Both the position numbers and the translations under genes were made by a program. The notes beneath the pieces are model-generated. The model was not told where the DNA came from, ran no database searches, and saw only the letters and a program-made list of their open reading frames with translations. A stretch of 33,893 nucleotides of DNA from Gemmatimonadales bacterium UBA7835 (lineage in GTDB: Bacteria > Gemmatimonadota > Gemmatimonadetes > Longimicrobiales > Gaopeijiaceae): assembly GCA_002500925.1 (NCBI GenBank), contig DLTN01000060.1, forward strand, positions 27,180-61,072. Reading direction: 5' to 3'. Shown one piece after another: positions 1-8,217 of the stretch. How positions within the stretch are numbered: position 1 is the stretch's first letter; every line of letters starts with the position of its first letter.

Positions 1-647
1 ATGTCGTGTCCACCCGGATAGCTGATTGTCCTATAATCGATGCCGCCCTCGCGAAGGCGCTCATCTTCTTCTTGTTTTAACTGAGAAGACAAAGCCCGAT
101 CTTCAGTTCCGCGAACCATAATCAACTCCACGCTCTCTAGGCGCTGACGAGCAAGTTTCAAGTCAATGTCGGGCGGCGAGAAGTCTCCCCAGAGAATCAA
201 GCGCGACGGAGCCCTCGACCCACTTATCGCCCACCGAGCCGCGGTTGCGACACCCTGACTGAACCCAACAACGGTCAAAGGAACTTTTCCGGTCTCCCCC
301 TCGATTCGGACTACTAATTGATCTAGGTATTCAACGTAATCCCGGATCTCATTTAGACGATCCTCCCTAGTCATCCATGTCGCGCCAACCACCGAAGCCA
401 CACCATGCCTTCCCTGCTCTTGTGATACATAGAATCGAGACAGTGCCTCGGGCGCGACAATCAGTCTGAGACCATTGTCGATTGGCTTGAAGCGGCGTAT
501 GAAGCGACGAGCGAGCTGTTTGTAGCCGTGCAAGACCAACCAAACCTCTTCCGCCGACTCCGGTGTTCCCAGCGTCCAATACCGAGCAGTCCGCTCCACT
601 TTGAGGTGGTGCTCTATTGCACCGGTCTTAGGATCACTTCTTCTCAT
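1..647 (-). CDS. alpha/beta-hydrolase, carboxylesterase/phospholipase-like (3' end cut by window edge)
   Basis: The frame stays open for 215 codons from ATG 647 and runs off the left edge, so the C-terminus is missing. A serine-hydrolase fold is visible: strand and oxyanion turn VLHGY (residues 38-42), nucleophile elbow GFSQG with Ser130, a likely acid Asp183 in RGTED, and the active-site His214 in GGHD just before the edge. This order and spacing match small carboxylesterase/phospholipase-type hydrolases that act on short esters or lysophospholipids. The substrate cannot be read from sequence. There is no signal peptide, so it is probably cytosolic. It follows rfbC with a 33-bp gap on the same strand and is likely the last or a late gene of the MATE-rfbC unit. 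No good Shine-Dalgarno precedes the ATG, so the exact start is uncertain. Confidence 0.8.
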   Translation of the reverse strand, partial: MRRSDPKTGAIEHHLKVERTARYWTLGTPESAEEVWLVLHGYKQLARRFIRRFKPIDNGLRLIVAPEALSRFYVSQEQGRHGVASVVGATWMTREDRLNEIRDYVEYLDQLVVRIEGETGKVPLTVVGFSQGVATAARWAISGSRAPSRLILWGDFSPPDIDLKLARQRLESVELIMVRGTEDRALSSQLKQEEDERLREGGIDYRTISYPGGHD

Positions 648-680
648 CTATAGATAAACCTAGGCTGGGTAAGTGAGAAC

Positions 681-1235
681 TCAGATATGGAACGGATTCT
701 CACACTCTTCAAGAGCAGGTTGGTTAAGATCCATCTCCGATATTTTAGGGCCTACCAAAGGCCATCGGATGGCCAGCAGATCATCGTTCCAACGAATACC
801 TCTGCTGAGCTTTGGCTCGTAGTAATCAGTGACCTTATACAGCACACCAGCGGTTTCGGAGAGAACACAGTACCCATGAGCGAATCCAGGCGGGATCCAA
901 AGCATTTCTCCCTGCTCCGCATCAAGCGCACGACCTACCCAATGTCCAAACGTTGGCCCTCCTTGCCGGATATCGACGGCAACGTCAAAAATTCGGCCCT
1001 GAACCACTCCAACCAACTTACCCTGAGCCGCGGGTGGCAACTGATAGTGAAGGCCCCGTAAAACACCGCCTGACGAATACGCAATGTTTTCTTGCACGAA
1101 CGTCGGAGCGATCCCAGCGGCGGCAAACTCTTCTTGCCGGTAGATCTCCGTGAAAGACCCTCGATCATCTCGATGCTTTCTAGGACGCACCACAATCACG
1201 TCCGGGATGCCGAGCCGCTCAAAAGTGAAAGACAT
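681..1235 (-). CDS. rfbC: dTDP-4-dehydrorhamnose 3,5-epimerase
   Basis: The 184-residue protein has the standard RmlC length and the double-stranded beta-helix motifs. The catalytic base His63 lies in RGLHYQ, the general acid Tyr133 in LYKVTDYY, and the supporting Asp169 in the C-terminal part. It epimerises C3 and C5 of dTDP-4-keto-6-deoxyglucose, the third step of dTDP-L-rhamnose synthesis, in the cytosol. The glucose-1-phosphate thymidylyltransferase, dehydratase and reductase partners (rfbA, rfbB, rfbD) are not in the window, so the gene is separated from at least those on this side. It starts 9 bp after the MATE gene stop and is probably cotranscribed with it. No clear ribosome-binding site is visible. 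Identity is secure from the motifs; the sugar end product is inferred. Confidence 0.95.
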   Translation of the reverse strand: MSFTFERLGIPDVIVVRPRKHRDDRGSFTEIYRQEEFAAAGIAPTFVQENIAYSSGGVLRGLHYQLPPAAQGKLVGVVQGRIFDVAVDIRQGGPTFGHWVGRALDAEQGEMLWIPPGFAHGYCVLSETAGVLYKVTDYYEPKLSRGIRWNDDLLAIRWPLVGPKISEMDLNQPALEECENPFHI

Positions 1236-1244
1236 ATCGAAAAG

Positions 1245-2657
1245 CTAGGTCTGGGTGCTGTCTATGACGAGACGCTGTATCGATCGAAGGAAACGCTGCC
1301 GCACCCGCCACAGCAACAATACAGCAACCACTCCTATTCCAACGGCAAGACCCCACCAGATTCCTCGCGGCCCCGCGCCTAGCTTAAACCCTAGCAACGC
1401 TGATACCGGAAGTCCGATGAGCCAAAAACCAACAAGGTTCAAGAGCATTGGAACCCGCGTATCAGCGACACCACGCAGAGCTCCAGCCGACGCAACTTGC
1501 AGACCGTCAAAGATCTGGAATACTCCAGCAATCGGTAGCAGCGCGGCTGCCGCTGCGACTACCATATGATCATTAGAAAAGATTCGGGCGAGCGGTACTG
1601 GGACTGCGATAAACGTCACCGCAGTGACCGTCATGAATGCGGTAACGGTAACCAACCCCGCGCCCACTGCACGGCGGGCGGCTTCTGGCTCTCCCCTACC
1701 CACAGCCTGACCAACTACAACGCTGGTCGCCTGGGCCACCCCTACCGGAATCATGAAGGTTAGAGCCGCGAGCTGCAGGGCAACCTGATGGCTAGCCATA
1801 GCAACCGTACCCAACAACCCCATCAGCAATCCTGCCGCCCCAAAAACTCCGAATTCCAGAAGCTGCTGAGCACCTATCGGAGCCCCCAAACGTATGAATC
1901 GGATGATCGGTTCGAGATCGAAAGAGGCTCTCCTCCAAGGACGGATAGTAGGTCGAAGCTGAGACCACGCTAAGGCAACGAGGAGACCCAAGAGGAACCA
2001 CCGACTTAAACTAGTAGCCCACGCAGAACCTACCGCACCGAGCCGCGGGCTCCCGAAGTTTCCAAAGATCAGGATCCAGTTTAGTCCGGCGTTGAGAACG
2101 TTGGCCACCAGTACCGTGAGCACTATAGCTCGAACCCGACCCATGGCTTGTAAACTTTGCCGGAATACTCCGAACGCATAGAACGGGAACACCCCGAGGA
2201 TAAGTCCGTGGACATATTGCACGGCTATCGGCACCACCTCCTCCGGCTGACCAGCAAGCGTCAACAGGGGGTTCACCGGGATCATTAGGAGCATTGCCAA
2301 TGCAGCTAGAGCCACTCCAAGGATTAAGCCTCTCTGCACCCCGTGCGCCACACCTGATGAGTCTCGGGCCCCAACAGCCTGCGCGATAACTGGATCCAAA
2401 GCGAATAAGACGCCCTGACCAAAAACTGCCATCATCAGGAAATAAAGATTACCCAAAGCAACCGCCGCTAAGCCCGCGGCCGATACCCGGCCGACCATGA
2501 CGGTGTCGACGGCGCCCATCGACATCAGGCCCAGCTGGACCAGAGTCACCGGTGCCCCGAGCTCGACCAGAGCCTTTAGGTCAACTGGTTGAGGTCGAAA
2601 CTCCTGAACACGACCCCCCCAGGGTTTTCTCTTAACAGATGAGGATTCGTCGGTCAC
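1245..2657 (-). CDS. MATE family multidrug/cation antiporter
   Basis: A 470-residue inner-membrane protein with about twelve hydrophobic helices. The opening helix has the MATE signature of a glycine/proline start, VTLVQLGLMSMGAVDTVMVG, and a related segment recurs at the start of the second half (LGAPIGAQQLLEFGVF), as expected for the internally duplicated MATE fold. Such proteins export cationic or aromatic compounds in exchange for Na+ or H+. It resembles the NorM branch more than DinF, but the substrate cannot be told. The start is GTG 2657, with AGGT a few bases upstream. The leading 25 residues are polar and basic and precede the first helix. It heads the unit MATE-rfbC-hydrolase. A TATGAT box on the minus strand at 2723-2728 could be its -10 element, but no good -35 accompanies it. 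Confidence 0.92.
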   Translation of the reverse strand: MTDESSSVKRKPWGGRVQEFRPQPVDLKALVELGAPVTLVQLGLMSMGAVDTVMVGRVSAAGLAAVALGNLYFLMMAVFGQGVLFALDPVIAQAVGARDSSGVAHGVQRGLILGVALAALAMLLMIPVNPLLTLAGQPEEVVPIAVQYVHGLILGVFPFYAFGVFRQSLQAMGRVRAIVLTVLVANVLNAGLNWILIFGNFGSPRLGAVGSAWATSLSRWFLLGLLVALAWSQLRPTIRPWRRASFDLEPIIRFIRLGAPIGAQQLLEFGVFGAAGLLMGLLGTVAMASHQVALQLAALTFMIPVGVAQATSVVVGQAVGRGEPEAARRAVGAGLVTVTAFMTVTAVTFIAVPVPLARIFSNDHMVVAAAAALLPIAGVFQIFDGLQVASAGALRGVADTRVPMLLNLVGFWLIGLPVSALLGFKLGAGPRGIWWGLAVGIGVVAVLLLWRVRQRFLRSIQRLVIDSTQT

Positions 2658-2955
2658 TCCGACCTACCAAGATCATTACACTTCATTATGGAAGCTTCCC
2701 CACCCATCTCCTTGATAACACGATCATATCTCGGCTCTCGTAGAAGCATGGTCTCGAGATTTCCAGGAACAGGCTCTCGAAGTGAACTCGGACGCTCAGC
2801 ACAAGGCAGTCGACTTCTAGGCAAACTTCTGTCTACCCAAAGAACGTCCGAGATGAGTTAGACGATCGCTACGATGACTCATTGTTGAAAGCCCGTTGGG
2901 TCCAATAAAGTGCGGCGGCTGAGCCCGCTGCGGCGAGAAAAGTTCCTGCTCGACA

Positions 2956-2984
2956 TTGCCTCACATTAACAAGAGCAAGATGAT
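2956..2984 (+). promoter_or_regulatory. candidate sigma70-type promoter for the DUF4442-NMO pair
   Basis: TTGCCT (2956-2961) and GATGAT (2979-2984) are separated by exactly 17 bp; each matches four of six consensus positions. Transcription would start near 2991, giving a leader of about 24 nt without a Shine-Dalgarno sequence. Confidence 0.4.
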
Positions 2985-3002
2985 TGATACCGCCTATATC
3001 AA
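2984..3002. promoter_or_regulatory. inverted repeat, candidate operator at the DUF4442 transcription start
   Basis: TTGATACCGCCTATATCAA has perfect 6-bp arms (TTGATA/TATCAA) around a 7-bp centre. It overlaps the last base of the proposed -10 box and the expected start point, which is a typical repressor position. No regulator gene lies next to it, so the binding protein is unknown. Confidence 0.35.
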
Positions 3003-3014
3003 CAGACAAATCCG

Positions 3015-3512
3015 ATGCCCCAAAAGAAAGAAAATCCCAGTACTGAGCTGAACAGATGGTGGAGTCTCCTCTCGCGATTCCCGGTGGGCCGATGGATCTT
3101 TTCCAAGCTTCTTGGCTTGATGGTTCCTTATACGAGGTCAATCAAATGCACCGTGCTCCAATTCGAACCCGGGTACGCAGAAGTTCTACTGTACGACAGG
3201 TGGCGCGTAAGAAACCACCTAGGCTCCGTGCATGCTGTAGCCCTGGCTAACGTAGGAGAGCTAGCCACAGGCCTTTCACTCATCAGTGGGCTCAGTCCTC
3301 ACCTCCGAGCAATCCTGACTGGCCTTGACGTGCGCTATACCAAGAAGGCGCGAGGTTCCCTTGTGGCTGAAGCCAAATGCACGGTTCCGGAAGTCGTCTC
3401 TGAAGTGAATCACCCTGTAGAGGCAACTGTTCGAGACAGCGATGGCGACACGGTTGCTATAGTGACAGCACACTGGAGGGTAGGTCGTATCCCAGGCCCA
3501 GCACAAATATGA
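3015..3512 (+). CDS. DUF4442 hotdog-fold protein (possible thioesterase)
   Basis: 165 residues without signal peptide or membrane helix. The segment NHLGSVHAVALANVGELATG (about residues 67-86) matches the central helix and preceding turn of DUF4442/PaaI-like hotdog proteins, followed by alternating strands (LDVRYTKKARGSLVAEAKC and VEATVRDSDGDTVAIVTAHWRVG). Hotdog proteins of this type usually hydrolyse acyl-CoA or bind acyl groups, but DUF4442 members have no well-defined substrate. The Asn-His and Glu residues in the helix segment are plausible active-site positions by analogy with PaaI. The gene overlaps the following flavoprotein by 4 bp (ATGA), so the two are translated together and probably act on related substrates. 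Confidence 0.8.
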   Translation: MPQKKENPSTELNRWWSLLSRFPVGRWIFSKLLGLMVPYTRSIKCTVLQFEPGYAEVLLYDRWRVRNHLGSVHAVALANVGELATGLSLISGLSPHLRAILTGLDVRYTKKARGSLVAEAKCTVPEVVSEVNHPVEATVRDSDGDTVAIVTAHWRVGRIPGPAQI

Positions 3513-4513
3513 ACCCTAAGCTAGAAACTAGCCTCACTCGCGATGCAGGTATCTCAGTACCCTTAATCTGTGGACCAATGTACCCGTGCTCCAACGTTGA
3601 GCTCGTCGCGGCTACTTCAGAAGCCGGAGGGTTGGGTGTAGTACAACCAGTAACATTGACATACGTCTTTAAGATGGACTTTCGTGAGGGTCTTAAGGCC
3701 ATCCGAAGGATCACAGACCGACCCATTGGGATGAATGTTCTTATTGAGGGTTCTTCGAATACATACCGGAAGCGCATGGAAACCTGGATCGAAATCGCCT
3801 TGGAAGAGGGCGTAAGGTTCTTTATAACCTCACTGGGTAAACCCCAGTGGGTGGTGGATCGGGTTTCCAAAGTTGGCGGAGTCGTCTATCACGACGTCAC
3901 AGAACGGAAATGGGCCGAAAAAGCTTTGGATTCAGGCGTTCATGGGCTGATCGCGGTCAACAGGCGCGCGGGGGGCCATGCCGGGGGCAGGTCCGCATAT
4001 CAATTACTGGAGGAAGTTGGAGACCTTGGTCTCCCGGTCACGTGCGCTGGAGGCATCGGGCGACCTGAAGAGTTCGCAGACGCGTTGTCCATGGGGTATG
4101 AGGGAGTCCAGATGGGGACGCGTTTCATCGCGACGGAAGAGTGTCGAGCTAGCTCGGCTTATAAACGCGCCATCGTCGGGGCCGAAGAAGGAGATATAGT
4201 GTTGACCGAACGTCTGACAGGTGTCCCAGTGGCGGTGATCAACACACCCTACGTACAACGACTAGGATTGAAGGCAGGCCCTCTCGCCCGACGAATGCTA
4301 AAGGGCCATAAAACTAAGCATTGGATAAGGAACCTATACTCCATAAAGTCGGCGTGGACGCTAAAACGCACCGCCTACGATGAGGGCGGTGCCACCGAAT
4401 ACTGGCAGGCGGGGCGCTCAGTTTCAGGTATCGAAGAAATCCTGCCCGTATCTACGGTCATCGAAACTTGCGCAAAAGCGGCCCAAACCCGCCTCAACTC
4501 TCTTGATCAGTAA
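3509..4513 (+). CDS. nitronate monooxygenase-like FMN protein (2-nitropropane dioxygenase family)
   Basis: 334 residues with a TIM-barrel FMN fold. Visible landmarks are ICGPMYPCSNVELVAATSEAGG (about 20-41, flavin-side N-terminal strand and loop), the family's GGHAGG with the active-site-type His157, AGGIGRPEEF (phosphate-binding loop) and QMGTRF. Relatives oxidise nitronates or, in the FabK branch, reduce enoyl-ACP. Length and the GGHAGG motif fit the nitronate monooxygenase group, but the branches are hard to separate by eye. Translation is coupled to the upstream DUF4442 gene through a 4-bp overlap. The last 20 bp overlap the 3' end of a convergent minus-strand gene. The true substrate is open; a lipid-related or detoxification role is inference from the hotdog partner. 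Confidence 0.85.
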   Translation: MNPKLETSLTRDAGISVPLICGPMYPCSNVELVAATSEAGGLGVVQPVTLTYVFKMDFREGLKAIRRITDRPIGMNVLIEGSSNTYRKRMETWIEIALEEGVRFFITSLGKPQWVVDRVSKVGGVVYHDVTERKWAEKALDSGVHGLIAVNRRAGGHAGGRSAYQLLEEVGDLGLPVTCAGGIGRPEEFADALSMGYEGVQMGTRFIATEECRASSAYKRAIVGAEEGDIVLTERLTGVPVAVINTPYVQRLGLKAGPLARRMLKGHKTKHWIRNLYSIKSAWTLKRTAYDEGGATEYWQAGRSVSGIEEILPVSTVIETCAKAAQTRLNSLDQ

Positions 4514-4739
4514 CACGCTCGGACACTCCGCCTCCGTGTTGTCCAATCCGTGGCAAATTCCATGCAATCAAAAGTGCGCATGGCAACCCTAAGCCAAGTC
4601 CCCACAGCAGTAACGTCTCGAACAGTACTGGAAGGGCGAGCACAGTAGCCACCCAGTCAGCCACTAGAAGTACGATCCCGCCAATCAGTCCATATCCGAG
4701 CAGGACAATCAAAACTCTGCGAACGCCATGGCTTCGCAT
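4494..4739 (-). CDS. small two-helix membrane protein at the end of the efflux operon
   Basis: 81 residues: a short basic N-terminus (MRSHGVRRVL), a first membrane helix (about 9-29), a connecting segment DWVATVLALP, a second helix (about 37-59) and a polar tail. The pattern of basic start, LLGYGLIG, VADWV, ALP, then a second helix ending in AWN closely resembles the two-helix module at the N-terminus of many large TPR, adenylate-cyclase or kinase proteins from Gemmatimonadota-like bacteria. Here it stands alone with no soluble domain. The gene starts 1 bp after the RND permease stop, which argues for coupled expression, and its 3' end overlaps the convergent flavoprotein gene by 20 bp. Function unknown; an accessory or assembly role for the pump is a guess. 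Confidence 0.65.
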   Translation of the reverse strand: MRSHGVRRVLIVLLGYGLIGGIVLLVADWVATVLALPVLFETLLLWGLGLGLPCALLIAWNLPRIGQHGGGVSERVTDQES

Positions 4740-4740
4740 C

Positions 4741-7700
4741 TCACCCTACTTCTGGGAATGGGTCCTGAGATCCTGACGGGTCTAGCAGACGCCGTTGGGT
4801 CGTTTCCGCCCTCGGGACGCCGTTTTCCACTTCGGAGTGCGTGTAATGCCTTCTGAAGAATTCTGTAGCATCGTCCACTAAAGAGTATAGAACCGGGACC
4901 AGGATCAGCGTCAGAAACGTCGCAAACAGAATACCTGCTATGATCGCGACCGCCATTGGTCCCCACCACGCTGCCTGCATACCGCCCCAGTACAACTCAG
5001 GAGCGAGTGAGCGATATAGACCGAAAAAATCAAAATTCAGCCCTATCGCGAGTGGGACCATACCAAGTGCAGTCGTCATCGCTGTAAGCACCACCGGCCG
5101 CAGTCGCGTTTTGCCACCCTGAACGAGGGCCTCCCGACGATTCATGCCGTCCCTGTCTCTCAGGATATCGATATAGTCGATCAGGATGATCGCGTTGTTC
5201 ACCACTATCCCGGCAAGCGAAATGATACCAACCCCAGTATTGATGATCCCAAAGGGCATCTGAAACATCATAAGTCCAATCAGGACTCCTGCGGTTGACA
5301 TTATCACAGACGTTAGAATGATCACCGGCTTGATGACCGAGTTGAACTGGCTAACCAGTATGAAGCCGATCAACATCAGAGCCGTGAGGAAAGCACCACT
5401 GAGGAATTCGGTAGCCTCGTCTTGCTCCTGAGACTGTCCCGCATATTGCAGCGTGTATCCCGGCGGCAGTGTCTGAAAGAACTCAGTCAGCTCTGACTGA
5501 ACTTCAGCAAGAATAGCATTATTTGAGTAGCCAGCCGCAACATTGGAAGTAATCGTCGCCATACGCATCCGATCTTTTCGACGGATCGTACCCGCCCCAT
5601 CCTCCACGCCCCATGTGGCAACCTCAAGTAGTGGAACCTGAACGCCTTCGGCCATCACAGTCAGTTCCCGGAGCCCCTCAAGTTCATCCCGGTATTCTGG
5701 CGCTAACCGAACGATAATGTCGTATTCGTCGTTACCCGTTCGGTATTTAGCCGCTTCGATCCCGTTAATCGCTCCCCGGACAGCCATCCCAATCTTTTGC
5801 GTGTTTAGATCATAGAGAGCCGCCTTTTCACGATTGACGTTGATCGATAACTCGGGACGTGCAGCGTCCATATCGCTATCGAGACCAGCCAGCTTAGGAA
5901 ATACCGGCGAGTCCTCGAGAATGTCCATGATTTCATCCGAAAGCCTCCTTAACTCATCCGGATCCTCACCCACGATTTCAATGCTCACAGGAGCACCTTG
6001 AGGAGGCCCCTCACTGACCTTGTCCACCGTGATCGTGGCTCCGGCTATTTCGATCCCTATTGTCGCCTGCATCTCTGCAAGTGTTACGAAAGCGTCAGAT
6101 TCACGATCTTGAAAATCGACCAGAGAAATGGAGACACGGCCACCCTCGGGCCCCGATGGCCCACCCCCCATAGGATTTCCACCACCACCCCCGCCACCTG
6201 AAACGGCCACGACAGATTCCCAGTCTGTGCGGCCCGCCATTGCCTTGAGCTCGCTCTCGAGGCGCTGAACGATCCCATCGGTCACAGAAGCTCTCGTTCC
6301 AACAGGAGTTTCCACGTCTATCAGTAGCATCGGAGGTGGCATATCCTCCGGGAAATACTCTAGACCTGACCCCAGTGGAGTCGCTAGATACGTCACGAAC
6401 GTCGCAATGAACAGCGCGACCGTCGATCCGATGAGTCTCGCTCTATTGTTGAGTGACCAACGCAAACCGCGCTCATACCGATCCATCGTCCTCGGCAGAA
6501 GCGAGTCTTGAAAAGAGCGCCCGGCAGCCCGTAATACAAAACGGTGCAGGAACCAGATTGCAAAGGCCGTGCCTGTAAACATGACTGCTGTCAGCGGGTT
6601 TGCACTCGCTGTACCGAGCAGTATGAGTGCGACACCTCCGAGCACCGTCCTGCGAGCCGTAGGTGTGAGTGGCGACCTCGGCCTGCCATCCAGCCGCATA
6701 AACATTCCGCACAGAGTCGGAATGATCACCAGGGCGACGAAAAGTGAACTGCTTAGAGTGATGATCAAAGTACGTGGGAGATAACCCATAAATTCACCCA
6801 CCTCTCCCGGCCAGAAGAGAAGTGGTGCGAATGCTGCCAGCGTCGTCGCAGTGGCTGCGATGATCGGCAGCGCGACCTCGCCGGTAGCCTTTTTTGCAGC
6901 CGTTAGGCGATCCCACCCCTCTTCGATGTATCTATATATGTTCTCGACGACCACTATCGCATTATCCACCAGCATCCCCAATGCTAGGATCAGGCTGAAG
7001 AGGACGATCATATTCATCGAGACGCCCATTGCCTTCAGCACCATAAACGAGAGGAACATCGATGCCGGTATTGAAATCGCGACGAATGCTGAGGTTCCGG
7101 CACCCAGGAAAAAGAACAGCACTCCCACGATGAGGATCAGGCCTGATATGATGTTGTTTTCGAGGCTGGAAACCATAGCCTCGATCTCCTCCGACTGATC
7201 CGAAGTGATACGAATGTCCGTGGTAGGGGGCAGCAACGGAACAATCATCTCAACTTCAGCACGGATCGCCTGAGCTGTCTCAATAATGTTCTCACCGGAC
7301 CGCTTGATCACATCTAACGTCACTACCGATCTATCATCCATACGAGCGAAGCTCTCACGCTCGGCAAAACCGAAATCGACCGTGGCGACATCGCGTACAT
7401 AGACCGGTCGCCCCTCCTTCATGGTCACTACGAGATCCTCTATCAACATGGGATCGTCAAATTCGCCATCTATGCGGACTAAATACTTAGTGGAGCCGAC
7501 GTCGATCGTCCCTCCAGGAATATTCACATTCTCGCTTCGGATCGCGTCGATTACGTCTTGGAGAGCTACCCCGTAGTAATTCATTCTGGAGAGGTCAACT
7601 TCGACCTTTACCTCACGTTCCAGTCCACCCCGGAGATCGGCTCGGAGCACAGCGGGTAGCGTCTCGAGTCTTTCTTGGAGTTCCTCTGCGATCTCCTTGA

Positions 7701-8217
7701 GCCGAACCAATCCGTAATCACCGGAAAGGTTGACCTGAAGCACAGGAACCTCCGAGAAATTGAATTCTAAGATGCTCGGCTCTTCGGCATCCTGAGGAAG
7801 GTCGGGCTTTGCTAGGTCAACCTTCTCTCGAACCTTTTGAAGTGCCTCGTTTAAATCAATCGACGTATCGAACTCAGCAACAACACTCGAGTATCCTTCT
7901 ACTGACGTAGATGTCAGTTCCTTAATATCGCTTATGGTCGCTAGATCTTCTTCTATGATCCTTGTGACCTGGCTTTCCACATCGGCAGGAGACACACCGG
8001 GATACACTGTGTTTATAGCAAGAATTGGAACCGCCACCTCTGGGAAGGACTCCTTAGGTGTGGTTCGGTAGGCGATGCTGCCCATGACTCCAATGATCGC
8101 TAGTAACGCGACGATCGAAGTTCGATGCTCTACCGCAAAACTGGTCGCGGCAAACTCCTTAAAGCTTTCAACCCTTCGACTCTGCAGCTCCGTTTGAATG
8201 TCTTGATTATCGGCCAT
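4741..8217 (-). CDS. RND family efflux permease (AcrB-like)
   Basis: Inner-membrane proton-driven pump subunit of a TolC-linked tripartite system. From ATG 8217 it has 1158 residues, longer than AcrB (about 1050). A GTAGGGG sequence lies about 6 bp before this ATG, and the overlap with the adaptor gene is 11 bp; an upstream ATG at 8259 would add 14 residues but has no ribosome-binding site. Present are the first helix with the PxESFPE turn, TM4 with LGMLVDNAIVVVENI (Asp then Asn, where AcrB has two Asp) and the TM10 counterpart VNNAIILIDY. Between TM6 and TM7 (about 524-558) lies an extra hydrophobic pair. A glycine-rich stretch (about 674-693) lies in the second periplasmic loop. The substrate is unknown; TetR control suggests response to a small lipophilic compound. 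Confidence 0.93.
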   Translation of the reverse strand: MADNQDIQTELQSRRVESFKEFAATSFAVEHRTSIVALLAIIGVMGSIAYRTTPKESFPEVAVPILAINTVYPGVSPADVESQVTRIIEEDLATISDIKELTSTSVEGYSSVVAEFDTSIDLNEALQKVREKVDLAKPDLPQDAEEPSILEFNFSEVPVLQVNLSGDYGLVRLKEIAEELQERLETLPAVLRADLRGGLEREVKVEVDLSRMNYYGVALQDVIDAIRSENVNIPGGTIDVGSTKYLVRIDGEFDDPMLIEDLVVTMKEGRPVYVRDVATVDFGFAERESFARMDDRSVVTLDVIKRSGENIIETAQAIRAEVEMIVPLLPPTTDIRITSDQSEEIEAMVSSLENNIISGLILIVGVLFFFLGAGTSAFVAISIPASMFLSFMVLKAMGVSMNMIVLFSLILALGMLVDNAIVVVENIYRYIEEGWDRLTAAKKATGEVALPIIAATATTLAAFAPLLFWPGEVGEFMGYLPRTLIITLSSSLFVALVIIPTLCGMFMRLDGRPRSPLTPTARRTVLGGVALILLGTASANPLTAVMFTGTAFAIWFLHRFVLRAAGRSFQDSLLPRTMDRYERGLRWSLNNRARLIGSTVALFIATFVTYLATPLGSGLEYFPEDMPPPMLLIDVETPVGTRASVTDGIVQRLESELKAMAGRTDWESVVAVSGGGGGGGNPMGGGPSGPEGGRVSISLVDFQDRESDAFVTLAEMQATIGIEIAGATITVDKVSEGPPQGAPVSIEIVGEDPDELRRLSDEIMDILEDSPVFPKLAGLDSDMDAARPELSINVNREKAALYDLNTQKIGMAVRGAINGIEAAKYRTGNDEYDIIVRLAPEYRDELEGLRELTVMAEGVQVPLLEVATWGVEDGAGTIRRKDRMRMATITSNVAAGYSNNAILAEVQSELTEFFQTLPPGYTLQYAGQSQEQDEATEFLSGAFLTALMLIGFILVSQFNSVIKPVIILTSVIMSTAGVLIGLMMFQMPFGIINTGVGIISLAGIVVNNAIILIDYIDILRDRDGMNRREALVQGGKTRLRPVVLTAMTTALGMVPLAIGLNFDFFGLYRSLAPELYWGGMQAAWWGPMAVAIIAGILFATFLTLILVPVLYSLVDDATEFFRRHYTHSEVENGVPRAETTQRRLLDPSGSQDPFPEVG

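Larger units (their letters stand above)
2658..3014. other. divergent intergenic region between MATE and DUF4442 genes
   Basis: This 357-bp stretch separates two diverging genes and shows no convincing reading frame of its own. A minus-strand frame over 2869-3141 runs into the DUF4442 start and looks accidental. The right end holds a candidate promoter and palindrome described separately. The left end holds a possible MATE -10 box (TATGAT, minus strand, 2723-2728). Nothing recognisable was found in the middle. Confidence 0.6.

Noticed and set aside
2869..3141. 90-codon minus-strand frame at the DUF4442 start
   Set aside because: It overlaps the promoter and first 127 bases of a supported gene and shows no family features.
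6160..6205. Low-complexity repeat in the RND permease gene
   Set aside because: It simply encodes the glycine-rich periplasmic loop; the frame is intact and no separate repeat element is implied.
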